In this document: piece after piece, positions 32,871 to 45,175 of the stretch | Layout of the letters: every line of letters begins with the position of its first letter | Numbering within the stretch: position 1 is the stretch's first letter | Translations under genes and position numbers: made by a program | Source of the DNA: Eumeta japonica | Taxonomy: Eukaryota; Arthropoda; Insecta; Lepidoptera; Psychidae | NCBI GenBank assembly: GCA_005406025.1 | Contig: BGZK01000073.1 | Location: forward strand, 682,001-746,000 | Length of the DNA stretch: 64,000 nt | Direction of reading: 5' to 3' | Notes under the pieces: generated by a model | What the model was told of the DNA's origin: nothing | The model's input: only the letters and a program-made list of their open reading frames with translations | The model's database searches: none

Positions 32871-33374
32871 ACACATTCGCGAGCAAAACGGCCTTTATTA
32901 TAGAAATGTATGGTAATGATTACGTGTTTGTCTTATGCAAGAATATTTCCTTTTTTTTTTTTGGCTATAAGGCCTCTATTGGAAAACGGAATTCAAGAGT
33001 ATCAATAAAGCATATTATCCTGTAAAATATTCGCGTGATCATAGACAGACCAAAACACCAAAAATTCTAGAACAAAAGAATGAAGTAACTGCATTTTATT
33101 GTATTACATAATTTTAAATAATAATCTTACATTATCGTAAATTCGTTTATAATAAATCAATCGGTTGGATATCAATCAAAAGTTAAAGACGATTAATAGT
33201 GTGGCTATTAATAGACATTTAGAAATGTTTTTTTTTTTGCTTGAAACCAAATTTCTTCAGCGTTACGTCATGATGTATGGACAAGGAAATAGGTCAAGTG
33301 CCCATTATGTCGCAATCGAAACTCGGGTTCTCTATTTCGTGTCTATGTTTATTATTATTATTATAAATTCACGC
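32871..33374. other. No gene recognised
   Basis: AT-rich. The ORF at 33165-33398 has no domain and ends inside the next repeat. Confidence 0.4.
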
Positions 33375-33690
33375 CTATTTCTCAGAAGGGTGGGCTGAGA
33401 CTACAAATTTCCACGTGGTACAATCTTTGCATATCTCTTCTGCTTTACTGGCATCCATAAGTTCTTCCATACCTGCTCTTTGGTTTCGGGTTCTTAAAAT
33501 TTGACCCTTGTTTAATATGCCACTAATTCTGTCAGCAGAAAACTTTTCAGAGCGCCTCTTACCCTCTTCTATCACACACATTCGCTCTATAGATTTGTCC
33601 TGTCAGTCTACTTTCATTCATCCTTTCCAGATGGACAAACCAACGCTATATACCTTTTTCTACTCTAGTCTTTACTTTTATAATAATCCA
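33375..33690 (-). pseudogene. Retroelement C-terminal remnant, copy 2
   Basis: The 68-codon minus-strand frame reads FSADRISGILN, RTRNQRAGMEELMDASKAEE and a terminal SAHPSEK. It matches the minus-strand remnant at 18590-18920. The stop follows within a few codons, so this looks like the end of a polyprotein. Which retroelement clade it belongs to is not clear. Confidence 0.5.
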
Positions 33691-33839
33691 TAATTATAAT
33701 GCCCATCTGTCGGATAGTGGTTTATTTATTTCTTTAATCACTCATTTAATCACCACCATTGAACTGTGGTCGCTTAATTGTTAAGAATGGTGCCATTACA
33801 GCCGAACACCCGTTAACTTTTGGTTTGAATTAAGGCACC

Positions 33840-34070
33840 TATTTTGATCATGATCTAATGGTCCAATATGAGGCTTGGCTTATATTAAAACACTCGCTCC
33901 CTGCTTTGGAGACTACATTAAGCCATCGACCCTGCATGCTGTCATCGCATCGGCGGTGACAGTCTTCTAGCAGTCCCCTTCCAACCCCCGCTATAACAGC
34001 GTTGAAGGTTATTAAGCCCTCCACGCTGGATATTGGACATTTGTCTCGAACATAGTCCAAGCCCTACCAT
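33840..34070 (-). repeat. Dispersed coding-like repeat, copy 2
   Basis: The 70-codon minus-strand frame reads LITFNAVIAGVGRGLLEDC, then RRCDDSMQGRWLNVVSKAGS. The same DNA, more decayed, occurs on the plus strand at 20820-20945. Conservation of reading sense here suggests it comes from a transposon protein. I do not recognise which. Confidence 0.55.
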
Positions 34071-34123
34071 CCTAAGCAAAATTATTGTGAGAGGATAAGC
34101 TTGACTGGTGGCAATGCGAAATG

Positions 34124-34155
34124 TGAAATAGAACCCTAAAAAGGGCTCTATTTCA
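34124..34155. repeat. 14-bp hairpin
   Basis: Arm 34124-34137 ('tgaaatagaaccct') pairs with 34142-34155 with one mismatch and a 4-nt A loop. Confidence 0.8.
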
Positions 34156-35910
34156 CCGGGACATCATAGCGGTGCAATAAGTCGTCGACACCAACGAAAC
34201 GTCTATAACCCTAAAGATCTCATCTGGTGTCCGCTTGGTTGTGCAAGCGATTTGTCTGAGCGTCTAGCATAGGCAACGTCCACGAAATCATTAGTATAGC
34301 GTTAAAGGATGTTTCACTAGCTCGGCCTTCCTACGCGCACTGTTCATTCGCATGCGTAAAGTACAACGCACGAAATTCTGCCGCTCTGAACTTCCTGCGA
34401 ATGATGCAAGGCGCACGTTCAGCATTCCCCGACCCCTCCTTCTACTCCCCAGCGTTCTTATTTTACCCCATTGCGACGCACTAGTGGCTAACTTCACGGC
34501 GGCATAATTTCGTGCGTTGTAGTATTGTTGTTGAGACCTCGTCAACGTCGATTCTGATACCGTTTACCGCAGCGTGGTGTGGCGGTTAAGGTGTCCGGTG
34601 TCCGGTTTTTCGGTTTAGTAAATCACATACAGTAGTGCGACCGGTTGCATCACCATGGTGTCGCGATTAAATAAAGCCCTTAACTCCGTCTCGGACATAA
34701 CTATAATATATATTAATATAAGTTATGGCCAATTGTTTTGCAGAATACGTTGGTGAAAAATGTATCACTATTGTTAGAGCTCTCACCAATGGGGTCAAAT
34801 ACTATAAGTATAATGCAGTCTTAATTTGCGTCAATATGTATTTAACTATGTTCATGATGAGCTTTATTTACGTGGCTGTTTTATTTCGCCCTTCGGCCAA
34901 AAAAAAATGTGATGTATACTTTAATTTGCAAGAAAATTATAAATTTCGATTTATCCGGGCATCAGCCAAATATTACTAAACGTATCGGTATGGAATTTTT
35001 AACTATTAGACGCGGAATCACTTATAAATGGTATAAAGCCTATTCCATTACCTCTTTTGAACTTCCTTTTAACTAGAAGTCATTTTTAAAATTAATTTTG
35101 CTTTCCATTTCTTCTTTTGAACGGGTTTCAGCCCGAACAACCATTAGAAAGAGCACGTGAAACGCAAATTTTGTTTTAAAATTGACTTTGTGTAAGAAGT
35201 CAGATTGAAAGGAGATGCAGAATTAGGCTCTTAGATTATTTACATTTTGAATTCTGTGCATCATTCTCCATTTTATTTTAATTTACTGTCATAACTCATA
35301 AGGGGCGGGTGTCTGCAAGTTAAAACGAAAATCTTAAAATGAAAAAAAAGATCTCTAACCTTCTTCGAATTTATTTATCATAATAATTAATTTGGCTACT
35401 CACTCATCATTTGATAAACACCCAACGACCATCCGAAAGATTGAATGTCAAATCACCGTATATTTATTGGTTATTCGGCCGAAAATTCTTATGCAATATA
35501 CATAAAATTCCATATGTGCGAACGAAATAGAAAAACGGAAGTCTTATAGGATACTTATCTGTCTGTCTGTCCGTCTACCACACTAACAGGCTTCGTATCT
35601 ACTGGACCGATCAAGTTGAAAAGTCGATATAAATATAAATTTCGGTAACGCAAACACGTACGTGTAACGTAAATGAAAGAATTTTGAAAGTGGAGATAAT
35701 TTTTGAAGGGCAAATTATAAGATTAAAAGAATGAACGTGCAACGTGAAGGTCTCGAATATGTATAGGTAGGTATTTCTGATTTTATAATTTTGAAGTAAA
35801 TAGTTTTATTTAAGAGTGTAAAATGAAAATTGACCATTTTTGTCTTTATTTCCTAAACTTCCGAGCCTAAAACAGAGAAAAAAATTAATACCAAAATTGC
35901 TTTTTTACTC
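34156..35910. other. No gene recognised
   Basis: The first ~550 bp (34160-34710) are GC-richer, with the direct repeat 'tgtccggtgtccgg' near 34590. The rest is AT-rich. ORFs at 34291-34545 (minus) and 34725-34979 (plus) show no domain. Confidence 0.4.
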
Positions 35911-35966
35911 GCAGATATAAGAAAACATACAAGTATCCATATACTTGTATGTTTTCTGATATTTGC
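35911..35966. repeat. 26-bp hairpin with 4-nt loop
   Basis: Arms 35911-35936 and 35941-35966 pair at 24 of 26 positions around 'ccat'. The inner 16 pairs are perfect. Confidence 0.9.
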
Positions 35967-36244
35967 AAACATGGTAATTTTTTTAATATTGTGCATCCAA
36001 ACATACATTTGCTTGTATTTGAGTTATCATAAACAAATTTTGGGTAAAAAATACAGTAAGTGATGTTATCTACCATTTTTTTAAAATCTTACGTTGAATA
36101 TATATTTATCGTACAGAACCATCTCCGAGTTCCTTACTTGTCCATGTTACATTGTTTATATAATTGCATTAGGATTTAAAACGGAAATTTGTTCATTTAG
36201 TGAGAACGAATCACGAATTTCATGCACAATATGCATTTTTTTGT

Positions 36245-36480
36245 TCGATAAGTAGCCTTCGATACCTCCTTCGGCGGTCACGCGTCGATAGAAAACCAAG
36301 GGCCTCGACAATGAGGCGTTGTTGTGTTAAGGGTCCGTTACTCACCCGGTGACACGTGTCGCGGCGTCGAATGTCCTATGCTTTTTACAATAGGATGTAA
36401 AATGCACCCTTAAAAATTTGAGCACACGCTACATTGTTGTTGCGGTTTTGGCTTTTTGCCGAACGATTTCGATTTTTAGG
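36245..36480. promoter_or_regulatory. CpG-rich block with a palindromic E-box
   Basis: Contains 'gacacgtgtc' (CACGTG at 36353-36358 inside a 10-bp palindrome) and 'ggcggtcacgcgtcgata'. On the minus strand a 'gtgagt' donor-like word follows a short open stretch. Candidate regulatory DNA or exon. Confidence 0.3.
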
Positions 36481-38689
36481 GTTTCTTAGGACTCTTAAGG
36501 GTTAAGTGGGAAGTGCTTTGTTGGTAAATCAAGTACAGACATTTATATCTGAATATTTAAAATGACACTATTTTTCTTTGTCCGAGTATCAATTGAAAAC
36601 TACTCTACCTATCGCCTTGGGATTGGTTTATATATGATTATAGACTATCTATTCTTTAATTCCAAACACACTACACTATTTAATTTTTGGTTCATTTTAT
36701 AAACCACAACGCCCAGTGAAGCGGACGGTTGTCGCCTAGTTTTGAAATAAAACACCTGTGTAGGGTAACAATTATTTGAAAAAAAAAATATAATTAAGAA
36801 TATGAAATCCGCAGTATTAAGGTAATTTTTTAGGTCGTATGCGATCGTTTTCTAGATTTTTTCTCTATGATCTACTATTTATCAGACAGGGCGATTCGGT
36901 TTGCCAAAGTTTGCATATTATTTAATATTAAAACCGACAAGCTTGCACGGAAACATTGACGTACCAAAAACCGTAAGACCGTACCAAAGACGTGTAAATC
37001 TATAGGCTCTGCCTACCCTTCTGAAACATAGGCGTGAGTTTATATTATGATTATTAAAATGTTAGTTAATAATTCCTCGGTCAATTCGCCCGCGATGAGT
37101 CTTCAAGCCGGTAACTTTTCATCCGATAATAGCGCTCTTAATGTTTCTCTATCACTCTTATGAACATTTCTCAGAAACATTACTGGAGATATTTTTTATT
37201 AGTATAACGATCCAGTTTTCTTACCCCTTCTCTACTATCTAAGGCTTCGAATAATCATATAATAACCCAGTCTTGTCAAATAGTCGCGTCAATTGAAAAC
37301 TTTTAGAAATTTTAGAATTTGAACTATTTTCAAGTACCCATTTGAAAACGACCAACTTTTTTAAGAACGAAACATGGCGAAAAACAAGTGCTTATTTCTG
37401 ATAATACGAACAGAGTTGATCTTTACAAGTTAAAAACTTTGCGAATAAAAATTATAAATCATGAAGTCAAAAAGCGAAAAAGTACAAGTCAAAGTATTAC
37501 TTTCATGTACAATTTTATGCATTATAATTTTTATTCACTACTTTAATTCTAAATCTCATCCTCGTTAAAAATCCTGGCAAATGATATTTTTAATGAGGTT
37601 AAAAAAATAACTTTTTATTCGTGTTACTACAAAACAAGTTATAAAATAACCGTGCATTTTTTGCTAAATATTTATCGAAAGGCCTATTTGATGAAACTAA
37701 CAAGATTACTATTAAATCACTAGTTTTTTCCCCCGACTTCGCCTGCGTGTACATCAAATGATTTTTTTTCATTGAAACTCACTTTCGCTTTTATAATATT
37801 GGTTAGGATAATACATAGCCACACCGACTCAATTTTTTTTTTTGAAGTCAGTGTGACTATTTCGCTGTCAAAGCGTCTTCCTTGAATGAGGTAAAACCTC
37901 ATTAACCGCAGGTCTTATACGATGAAGTCTCACCTTATTCTCCTCATTCATCCCCTAGGATCACTTTTCAATTATTGATGCTACAGAACCGTCAACACAC
38001 ACTAAATATTCACGCGCTTCCGATACGAAAATTAGTCATGCAAAAGAACATGCGAAGACTCAGACTGCTTCTCGTTTTATTCACTTTTTTTAGAAGACAC
38101 AGCTTCTCCGTTTTACAGGCTATTGTCGAGGCATTGGAAGCTTCTCTTTTTTTTCTTCTTCCTCTTTTGCGCCCACAAAGGCATTTACGATTCGCGCGCC
38201 CTCTCTCGACACGCCCTAACATAAAACAAACCCTGCGGCGGGTCAAAGTATAGGATACCTTTTAAAATATATATCCTGATTTATTGTCCTTTCTGTTGGA
38301 CCAAAGGTTCGTACAAAAGTTATAAATAATTACCAATTTATGACTTTACCAATTTAGCCGATATATTTATTTGACAGGGTCGGTGATGTTAATATCTCAA
38401 GGGATTATTAGTCATAAACAATTTTTTATAGGTACAATATCGATTTGAAAACACATTTAAGAGCTAAAATTTAAAATTTTCGTTAGTACAACGAAATACG
38501 GCTGAAAGCCTACCAGAGCAGTGTGCATCTACTAACAATCAAACATTACAATTTTTCAAAACCTTACATATCGAAATTAAGCCTAGATTTCTTTGAACTA
38601 AGCATTGTTTCATTAAAAAAAACTGAGCAGAGCAGGCTTACATCACTTCCCGAAACACTCATCCATTTTTAAGGTTTCGCATCACGAAA
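36481..38689. other. No gene recognised
   Basis: AT-rich. A GATTCC-repeat end ('cccgacttcgcctgcgtg') lies near 37732. ORFs on both strands at 37975-38253 are mirror artefacts of an Arg/Leu-rich stretch. Confidence 0.4.
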
Positions 38690-38765
38690 GGAAGAAAAGG
38701 ACCCTTATAGAATCACTCCGTTTTCGGTCTGTCCGCCTATCAGTCAAGACCTCATATGTCAAGAA
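38690..38765. repeat. Fragment of the 'agggttccg' repeat interior
   Basis: 'aggacccttatagaatcact' and 'cggtctgtccgcctatcagt' resemble the '..ggaacccttatagattcgt..ctgtctgtccgtc' interior of the element found complete at 55107-55876. Confidence 0.45.
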
Positions 38766-39028
38766 CACATGAAGGCATCAGGTTGAAATTAATATCACGT
38801 ACTCGTGTCTGCGGTCTTTTAAAGTGCTTAAAAAATTAAGCCTCTAAATCAATGTAATCAAAATTCACGCCATACATAATCAAAATACCTATATTTTGGC
38901 ATGATCTAAAATCATGAAATTTGACAAGAACGAAGGTGTCACAGCGCAAGTCCGGGAAAATCTGAAAATCGTCAATTTGTAGTTATATCTTGTAATTTTT
39001 TTTTAATTACAAACTTACCTACATTTGC

Positions 39029-39082
39029 AATTGGAGTACGGACTGTAATTATTTCAGAACTATTATAGTCCATACTCCAATT
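39029..39082. repeat. 21-bp hairpin with 12-nt loop
   Basis: Arms 39029-39049 and 39062-39082 pair except for two G-U type differences. This loop size is nearer a microRNA precursor than the other palindromes, but the total is short (54 nt). Confidence 0.75.
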
Positions 39083-39129
39083 ATTTCGAAATTCATAATC
39101 ATAACTGAATTCAGTTTGTGTGTCGTTAA

Positions 39130-39850
39130 GAAATAATAAGTTGAGTTTAAGTCCAGAAAAATCTAAGTATGCAGTTTTTTTCTGTCACTAATACACTCAG
39201 AACCATAAACGAGAACATTTTAGTGACCCACGCATATAATAGTCTATGAAAAACTTGCTCATGTCTAAAACGATAGAAAGTTGATGAATATTGGTGTCCT
39301 TATTGACGACAGACTTAACTTCCGACTTCACATCGACTTACTTGAAGTTAGAATTTTTAAGCTTATTTATATTTTTAAAACACTGAGGCACTTTGTCGAT
39401 TTTGCTACTCTTCAAACTGTCTACTTTCTTTATCAATCCCTTATACTTTATTGCATTAAGTCTTGGGGCAGTGCGGGTAAAACCAGTATATAAAACTTAG
39501 AACTGATTCAAAGGCTAGGTTAACCCTTTTCTCCTTTTGGATGTCCCACCTTAGAACTGTATAAAGTCTGGGAAGTCCTAACAGTCCGTCAGCTATTTAA
39601 TCTGAATACAATTCTTAAAGAACGCTCGGTGTTCCCATTCGATGCATCACATACCTTCAAAATGTGGGCTCTGAAAATAAGGCTTCCACCACATTTCTAT
39701 GAGTTTTTGGAGTCGTGTTTGTATTATAAAATGAATAAACCCCTGTCATACATAAGCTCAAAACACGAGTATAAATACAAAATTACACAGTTTTCACCGA
39801 AACAAAAATATGATGATACAGAGGGTCTTTTAAACATCATCGCTTGAGAT
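39130..39850 (+). pseudogene. CR1/Jockey-group reverse transcriptase, C-terminal part
   Basis: It reads LSLSPEKSKYAVFF (about 39133), then IGVLIDDRLNFRLHIDLL (39287 on), FKTLRHFVDFATLQTVYF and ILYCIKSWGSAGKT (to about 39485). After a frameshift it reads ELYKVWEVLTVRQLF and ends with an intact tail LSYISSKHEYKYKITQF...DDTEGLLNIIA (stop 39845). These are the post-C helix, thumb and C-terminus of a well-known lepidopteran CR1-like RT. Upstream catalytic motifs are missing, as expected from 5' truncation. Confidence 0.75.
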
Positions 39851-41399
39851 TTAGGAATATCGTTTATTAAATTTTAATTATATTTTTATTATTTTTTGTT
39901 TACATTTCATTTATTTGCATATTTCATTGTTTTCATCAAATGGCAAATAGTTTGAAAATTTTACTTCTGTTTATGCTTTATAATGTTGTCCTACATCCAT
40001 ATGTTTCCTGCATGTGTACATATATATTCTATGCACATACATAAGTTCTCAACTTGCAATACATATACACTACATACACATTCCGTACAAATTCACAATA
40101 AACATGCAACAATATACACAATATATTCACACATATAAGTACTCCTACTTTCGCACATAACCTGTCTATTATTTTATACGTTTTAATTTTCTCTCATCTC
40201 TGTTTTAATTATATTATCTATGTATACTTGAATAAAATTGCAAAGAATTATTTGTGTCACATGTGTTAGCGGTGGATGCCTGGAAACCTATAACACAAGT
40301 TTAACTTAGTATAGGTTCTAGTGCTCCACAATAATTCCTATTTTTACACATTCTTTGTAATTTAAAGTTCTTAAACTATTATGGAATATATGAAGAATTA
40401 TTATTATTATTAATTTAGACCAATACATGGGATAATATATTTTGATTTGTCGCTGTGAAGTCTTAAGTTTATCAAAAAATCGGATAATTAAGAAAAAAAA
40501 ATCAAAAATCTTTTTGTAATAAAAAAGTTAAATTTAGGGATCCTGGCATCAATATCTCACCAGTGTCGGTGACGAAAATAGATAGAATCATCTAGATTCT
40601 TGGTGAATAAAATATCTACATTCCTAATTAATTTTATACGTGTTAGTCCGTCTCGCACTTAGTCGGTTTTCAATAAGAAATATGAGAAATAACCATAAAA
40701 AAATAGTAACATTAATTGCACTTATAAATATTGTTTATTTTTTATCTCACGTAGGACTTAAAATACCTCTTCTCATCGTTTATCGACAAAAGTAGGTAAA
40801 ATCGAACTCCACAAGTTTTTATTTTGTGTAATACGTTCAAACGCGCCCTGAACACTTTACAGACCGGCTGAAAGCATAATCCGCCCACGACATAACAAAA
40901 AAATAAACAAAATATAATTCGATTAGTCGACATTATTCCAATAAACGATGCCGATAGTAATTTAACGTCCGTACAAAGTATTCCTAAGTTCGTTTCTCGG
41001 TCACTTAAATGATATGAATCTTCACTTTCTTTGGCCGTCCAAAGCTTTTAAAAGCCGAACCGAACATTAAACTTTTAACACCCACTTTTATGAACGCGTT
41101 TAGTATATTTTTTTATGACGACACAAAGTGTTATTGTCTATGATTCCGTTTAACGCGTCTCTTTCAAAAGGCCATTCATTTATGTAATGGGATTGTAGAG
41201 AGTATTGCAAATTCAATAGATTAGACCTTTTACTTATATTCTGTATGAATGTCGTAAATATATTTATGTGGGTAAACGTAATTACATTTTAAAATTTCTA
41301 AGTATTCTGCAATCGTTCGGCTCGCCGGAACTATCTAAGTAAATATCATCCACGTAACTTTAAATAAATAACTTTTAACCACGTACGGTAAAAATCTGG
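39851..41399. other. No gene recognised
   Basis: AT-rich, with 'acacatacac' words at 40020-40130. A slightly GC-richer piece at 40950-41070 has paired 'ggccgtccaaagc'-like words. The ORF at 40742-40933 has no domain. Confidence 0.4.
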
Positions 41400-41590
41400 A
41401 ATGACCGCTATCATCCGAGGTGTTTCCGATTGGCTACGACAGGGGGTCTTCATAAAAAGACCTGTTCTTTCCCAAAAAGTTGGCGACGCGAAATAGAGAC
41501 CGCTCAGAGTTGCGGGTGCCTATGTGCGAAGGTGTTCACCTGTTCTCCTATAGCTTGCATGTTTGCCCTTTTGCCCCTTGAGCCTGAAAA
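41400..41590 (+). repeat. Fourth 3' tail of the Jockey/CR1-group retrotransposon
   Basis: 'cgctcagagttgcgggtgcc', 'gtgcgaaggtgttcacctg' and 'gcatgtttgcccttttgccc' correspond to the tail at 5095-5205. It is more decayed. Confidence 0.5.
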
Positions 41591-41884
41591 ATGAAAGACA
41601 TATAAAAAACTATATGGGTTAACCGATGGGGCTTTTATAGCAATCCGGACTTCTTCCATTGATTATTCCCATTTTCATTACCAGATCACACTTCGACATA
41701 TTTAGAATGCAGAACCTAACTTTCGAAGTAACATCGAAAGGGCGAAAACGTTATGAGTTCTTAAAACTTTAAACATGATTTAGTGCCACAATGTAGGTGT
41801 AACCTTAAATATGTATTCAAATAACAACACAATACTTCGCTTCTGCATCCGATCTGATAATAAAAATTGTATTTAGATACTAAC

Positions 41885-42250
41885 CATCGCCCCCGACTCT
41901 GCCCGCGTGGACATGCAAATCCTTCATTTTACATATCGACCGATTATTCTCTCGATCTCTAACATAGTTTCCGCTTTTGACTCCAAACCCGGCCTCGATT
42001 TAAGTATATTTCGATTCCGGTCTCTCAATCTGGTCCCACTACCGTTTCCAGTTCCGATACTGCTTCTTGTTCCGATTTCAATGGCGCGATTCATTTCAAT
42101 TCTAGTCCCACTCGATTTTGAAGTTTGGTCGTTCGCAATCCGGGATACGAATTTGCTTCCTGTCTCGCTTGCGGCTCCAGATTCGAGCACTGCTCACGGT
42201 CCCAATTCGGACGAAGCCGTGGCAAATGGTGCTGCCCAAAATAAAATTTA
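41885..42250 (-). repeat. Dispersed repeat (GATTCC/GTCCC type), best copy
   Basis: It starts 'cgactctgcccgcgtggac', carries 'ctctaacatagtttccg' and a long run of 'ccgtttcc.gttccgat' words, and ends 'ggacgaagccgtggcaaatg' plus 'aaaataaaattta'. It matches 4295-4690. It creates the 129-codon ORF at 41907-42296 and an 88-codon antisense ORF, neither of which is a gene. Confidence 0.65.
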
Positions 42251-44399
42251 TTGTATATTAATAGCTACCCATAAGAATGGCAACAAGGCAAGTTAGTGAT
42301 TTTAAACACATGATTTTAATCAAAACAACAAAATTTATGCATAAAGTTTTTTTTTTCCTATCAAATCTATACATATTATAATAATAATATTTGTTTTATT
42401 ATAATTCTGAACCGATTATAATGAAACAAATGTTAAATACGTAATTGAAAATGGTATTCGAATCGGTTAAATCGTTTCTCAGATTAGCGTGCACAAACCC
42501 GCAGACAAATAAATAAAAATATTTTCTTTGCCTCGGTAAAATGTATTAAACAATAAATATATTTTGTACGATTTATTTACGTGCATAGATTTAAAATTCT
42601 AAAATTGCAATAGTTTATTTACTCATATCGATCAACACATTGTAGGTGTTTGTGGTCAATAAATGATACGGCGCTTGAGCGCAACGACAAATAACGTCGT
42701 CGATTTTTCTCCTCATTTTGATTTGGCCCTCGGTGGCAAGAATTGTCAGAAGATGAATTTATTGCAAAGTTGCCAAAATAAAAAAAATCTGCAGCATTCT
42801 TGTATCAGCTTGTGATTGTATCGAAACGGGTTGTCTATTGACATTTAAAATATTATATTTATTGACGAATTATGTGAACTTGCTAGACACGACTAAAATC
42901 GGAATAAAAATTGAAATCAGTTAAACAAACAATGAACTATAAGAGGTCAATAATTGTATGCCTTATTACCCTATACAGCGTTAGTAAATAATGACGTCAC
43001 TGGGCACTAGTGCTGACTTTGTCTAGTTAGCAACAGTTATCAGAGAAACTTTTCCATTGAATTGTTACTCAAACAAAAAGCTAAAAAACTTTGAATACTG
43101 TCATATCAAAAACATAGGAAATTACCTCATATTGTTCAAAAGGGTGTATACACTTGGAACGTTAATCTGAATTAAAAATTATTTGGCTTTCAAACTTGCT
43201 AAATCCTGCAGAGTTTCATTAATATTTTCAGTGTTTTCAGCTGACGGCAAATAATGCAATGACATTCAAGTAAACGACTTCGCACGACAGCTACAAAGAT
43301 TTACAATATTTACCATACAATGTCGTTTTGATAGTACCAGTCTTACAGCACCAGCTGAAAGTTCCTGAAACAAATGGCTCCCAGTAATACGTCGAACGTA
43401 ACTGATAAATTTGATTACAATTATTGATGGATTGATCTCGGAATTTGCAAGCGACACACGGCCTTACAGACGGACGAGGCGATGCTGAATCCATTTTGAC
43501 TGTAAACATGTACAAGCGGCTCTCGGTAGTCAAGCTATTTCCTATGAGATCGCAGCCTTAACCTGAACTTCATTGGATCATTAGCTCAGTCTTGATTCAG
43601 CCAGTCTTTTCCCGCTGCGATTGATAATTCATCTTACGTATGACCGGTACTTCACACTTGACCCGTTTTCAGATCTTACAATCAGTGGATTCCGAAGCGA
43701 CTACAACTGCTTTTTTGTCATTGAAGAGACTCATATAGAACTGCTTTTCACTAAATCATATACAACAGTTAAATTTCTGCACTATGAGAAAGGTTGTCTC
43801 GTGCAAGTTCGAGGGAATGCTTGCGTGAAATCTGTATGCCTCAAAGGCAGTTTAAAATAAGTTCCATTGTTCGCCTCGTTTGCTGTATACGCTGCTCAAC
43901 CCTTTCACCTATCAGGGTCGTTATATTATTAATTTAAGTGAGCACTCGTTTTATATATACAGCTACACACATAAGTAACTAGGAAACGGCCCTGACATTT
44001 GCGATGTGAATTTGTACTTTGATAAAGTATCGCTTTTCAGTTTATCTATATGGGTGTATTCCTTGGAACAAGGGGATAATAAAAAATCTAAGTGTTGCTT
44101 CATTTTACGCCATTTCATAGTATTTTGAGGTGATTGCATTGCTGCTACGCTATCGGCTCTCAACAAAAAAAAAAAAATGGTACTAAATAACATAAAATTA
44201 TGTATGAAACTGTAATATCAAATAAAATAAGTATATATTTTTTTCAATTACGTCATGTTATGTCTGCGTTTATTTAGTTATGTGTATACTGTGCTGGAAA
44301 TGATCACGGGTAACTTTCTCCTTGGAAAGTCATTGTTTTCCCGCGGCGAATATGAAAGACGCTGAGCGAAGCTCGGTTGCCAGAGCAACGAAAACCTTA
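42251..44399. other. No gene recognised
   Basis: Mostly AT-rich. A higher-complexity part at 43180-43860 has short ORFs on both strands (minus 43291-43533 with PSVRPCVACKF, plus 43621-43860) but no domain I know. Confidence 0.4.
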
Positions 44400-44735
44400 A
44401 GCAGAGAATCTCGTCCCTTCCTCTTCACGAGCGGAACTAAATAAAATGCAAAAGGGTCCGTCTTCCGAGCGGCCTTAAGTAACACTGCGCCGACCTCACG
44501 CCGGCTGGGTCATCGGCGTCATTAGAAGATCACGAGTATCCGACGACTTCAAGGGGAATTCGTTGAGGGCGTACCCGCAAACCCGACTCCGGGTCCGTTA
44601 TAATTGAGTTACCAATAATTACTGGGTGGTGAGGGGCGGGGGCCGGTCGCTCTTAACTATTCCGGCGTTCGTCGATTCATGATAGATGGGCGCGCCTTAA
44701 CTGACAATTAAACTTTCGAACGAGCTTAGCGTAAT
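44400..44735. promoter_or_regulatory. GC-rich conserved-looking block
   Basis: CpG-rich words ('ctgcgccgacctcacgccgg', 'cgtacccgcaaacccgactc') and a homeodomain-like cluster ('gttaccaataattactggg'), ending 'gggcgcgcctta'. No convincing frame. A candidate enhancer or promoter, based on composition only. Confidence 0.3.
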
Positions 44736-44739
44736 GAGA

Positions 44740-45175
44740 AAAAATCGGCCAAGCGCGAGCCCGACTCGGACAGGAAGGGTTCCATATCACCGTGGTATAA
44801 TTTTTGTGACAATATTGCATATATATATTTTAAACAGCTTAGTGAAAAATAGAGTAATCATATTCGATAGTGCGAACTAAGATTAGATCGAGTGTGGCGC
44901 CTCCGTACGGCGCACGCGGGAACTAATTCGCGCGATCCCACTCGCACTTGGCCGGTTTTTATTATTCTTTGTTGTACTCAAGAGTATATGCATTATTGTT
45001 ATATTAGTTAGACGTTTGTACTTATTGCTGTTATTAACAACGAGGAGAAAACTTTGAAAGGAAACGCGCGTTGTATGGGGATCGCCTTCGATTTTTAACT
45101 TCAATTTATTTCTATTATTTGTTGTTATAGCGGCCACAGTAATACACGCTATGTGAAAATGTTAAGTGTCTTGTT
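44740..45175 (+). repeat. 'ggccaagcgcgag' insect repeat with an inverted second end inside
   Basis: The left end 'aaaatcggccaagcgcgagc' with 'aagggttcc' is followed by an inverted end 'cactcgcacttggccggttt' at 44940-44960. Then comes the usual interior 'tgttgttatagcggccacag' and 'taatacacgctatgtgaaaa' (about 45118-45160). The two ends at 44740 and 44960 form an inverted repeat (about 18 of 20). Confidence 0.55.

Noticed and set aside
39029..39082. MicroRNA precursor
   Set aside because: The stem is good but total length is short and flanks do not extend the pairing; without small-RNA data the call is not supportable.
41907..42296. 129-codon ORF, one of the longest in the window
   Set aside because: It is created by the GATTCC/GTCCC-type repeat, with an antisense ORF across the same unit; the same repeat occurs elsewhere in broken form.
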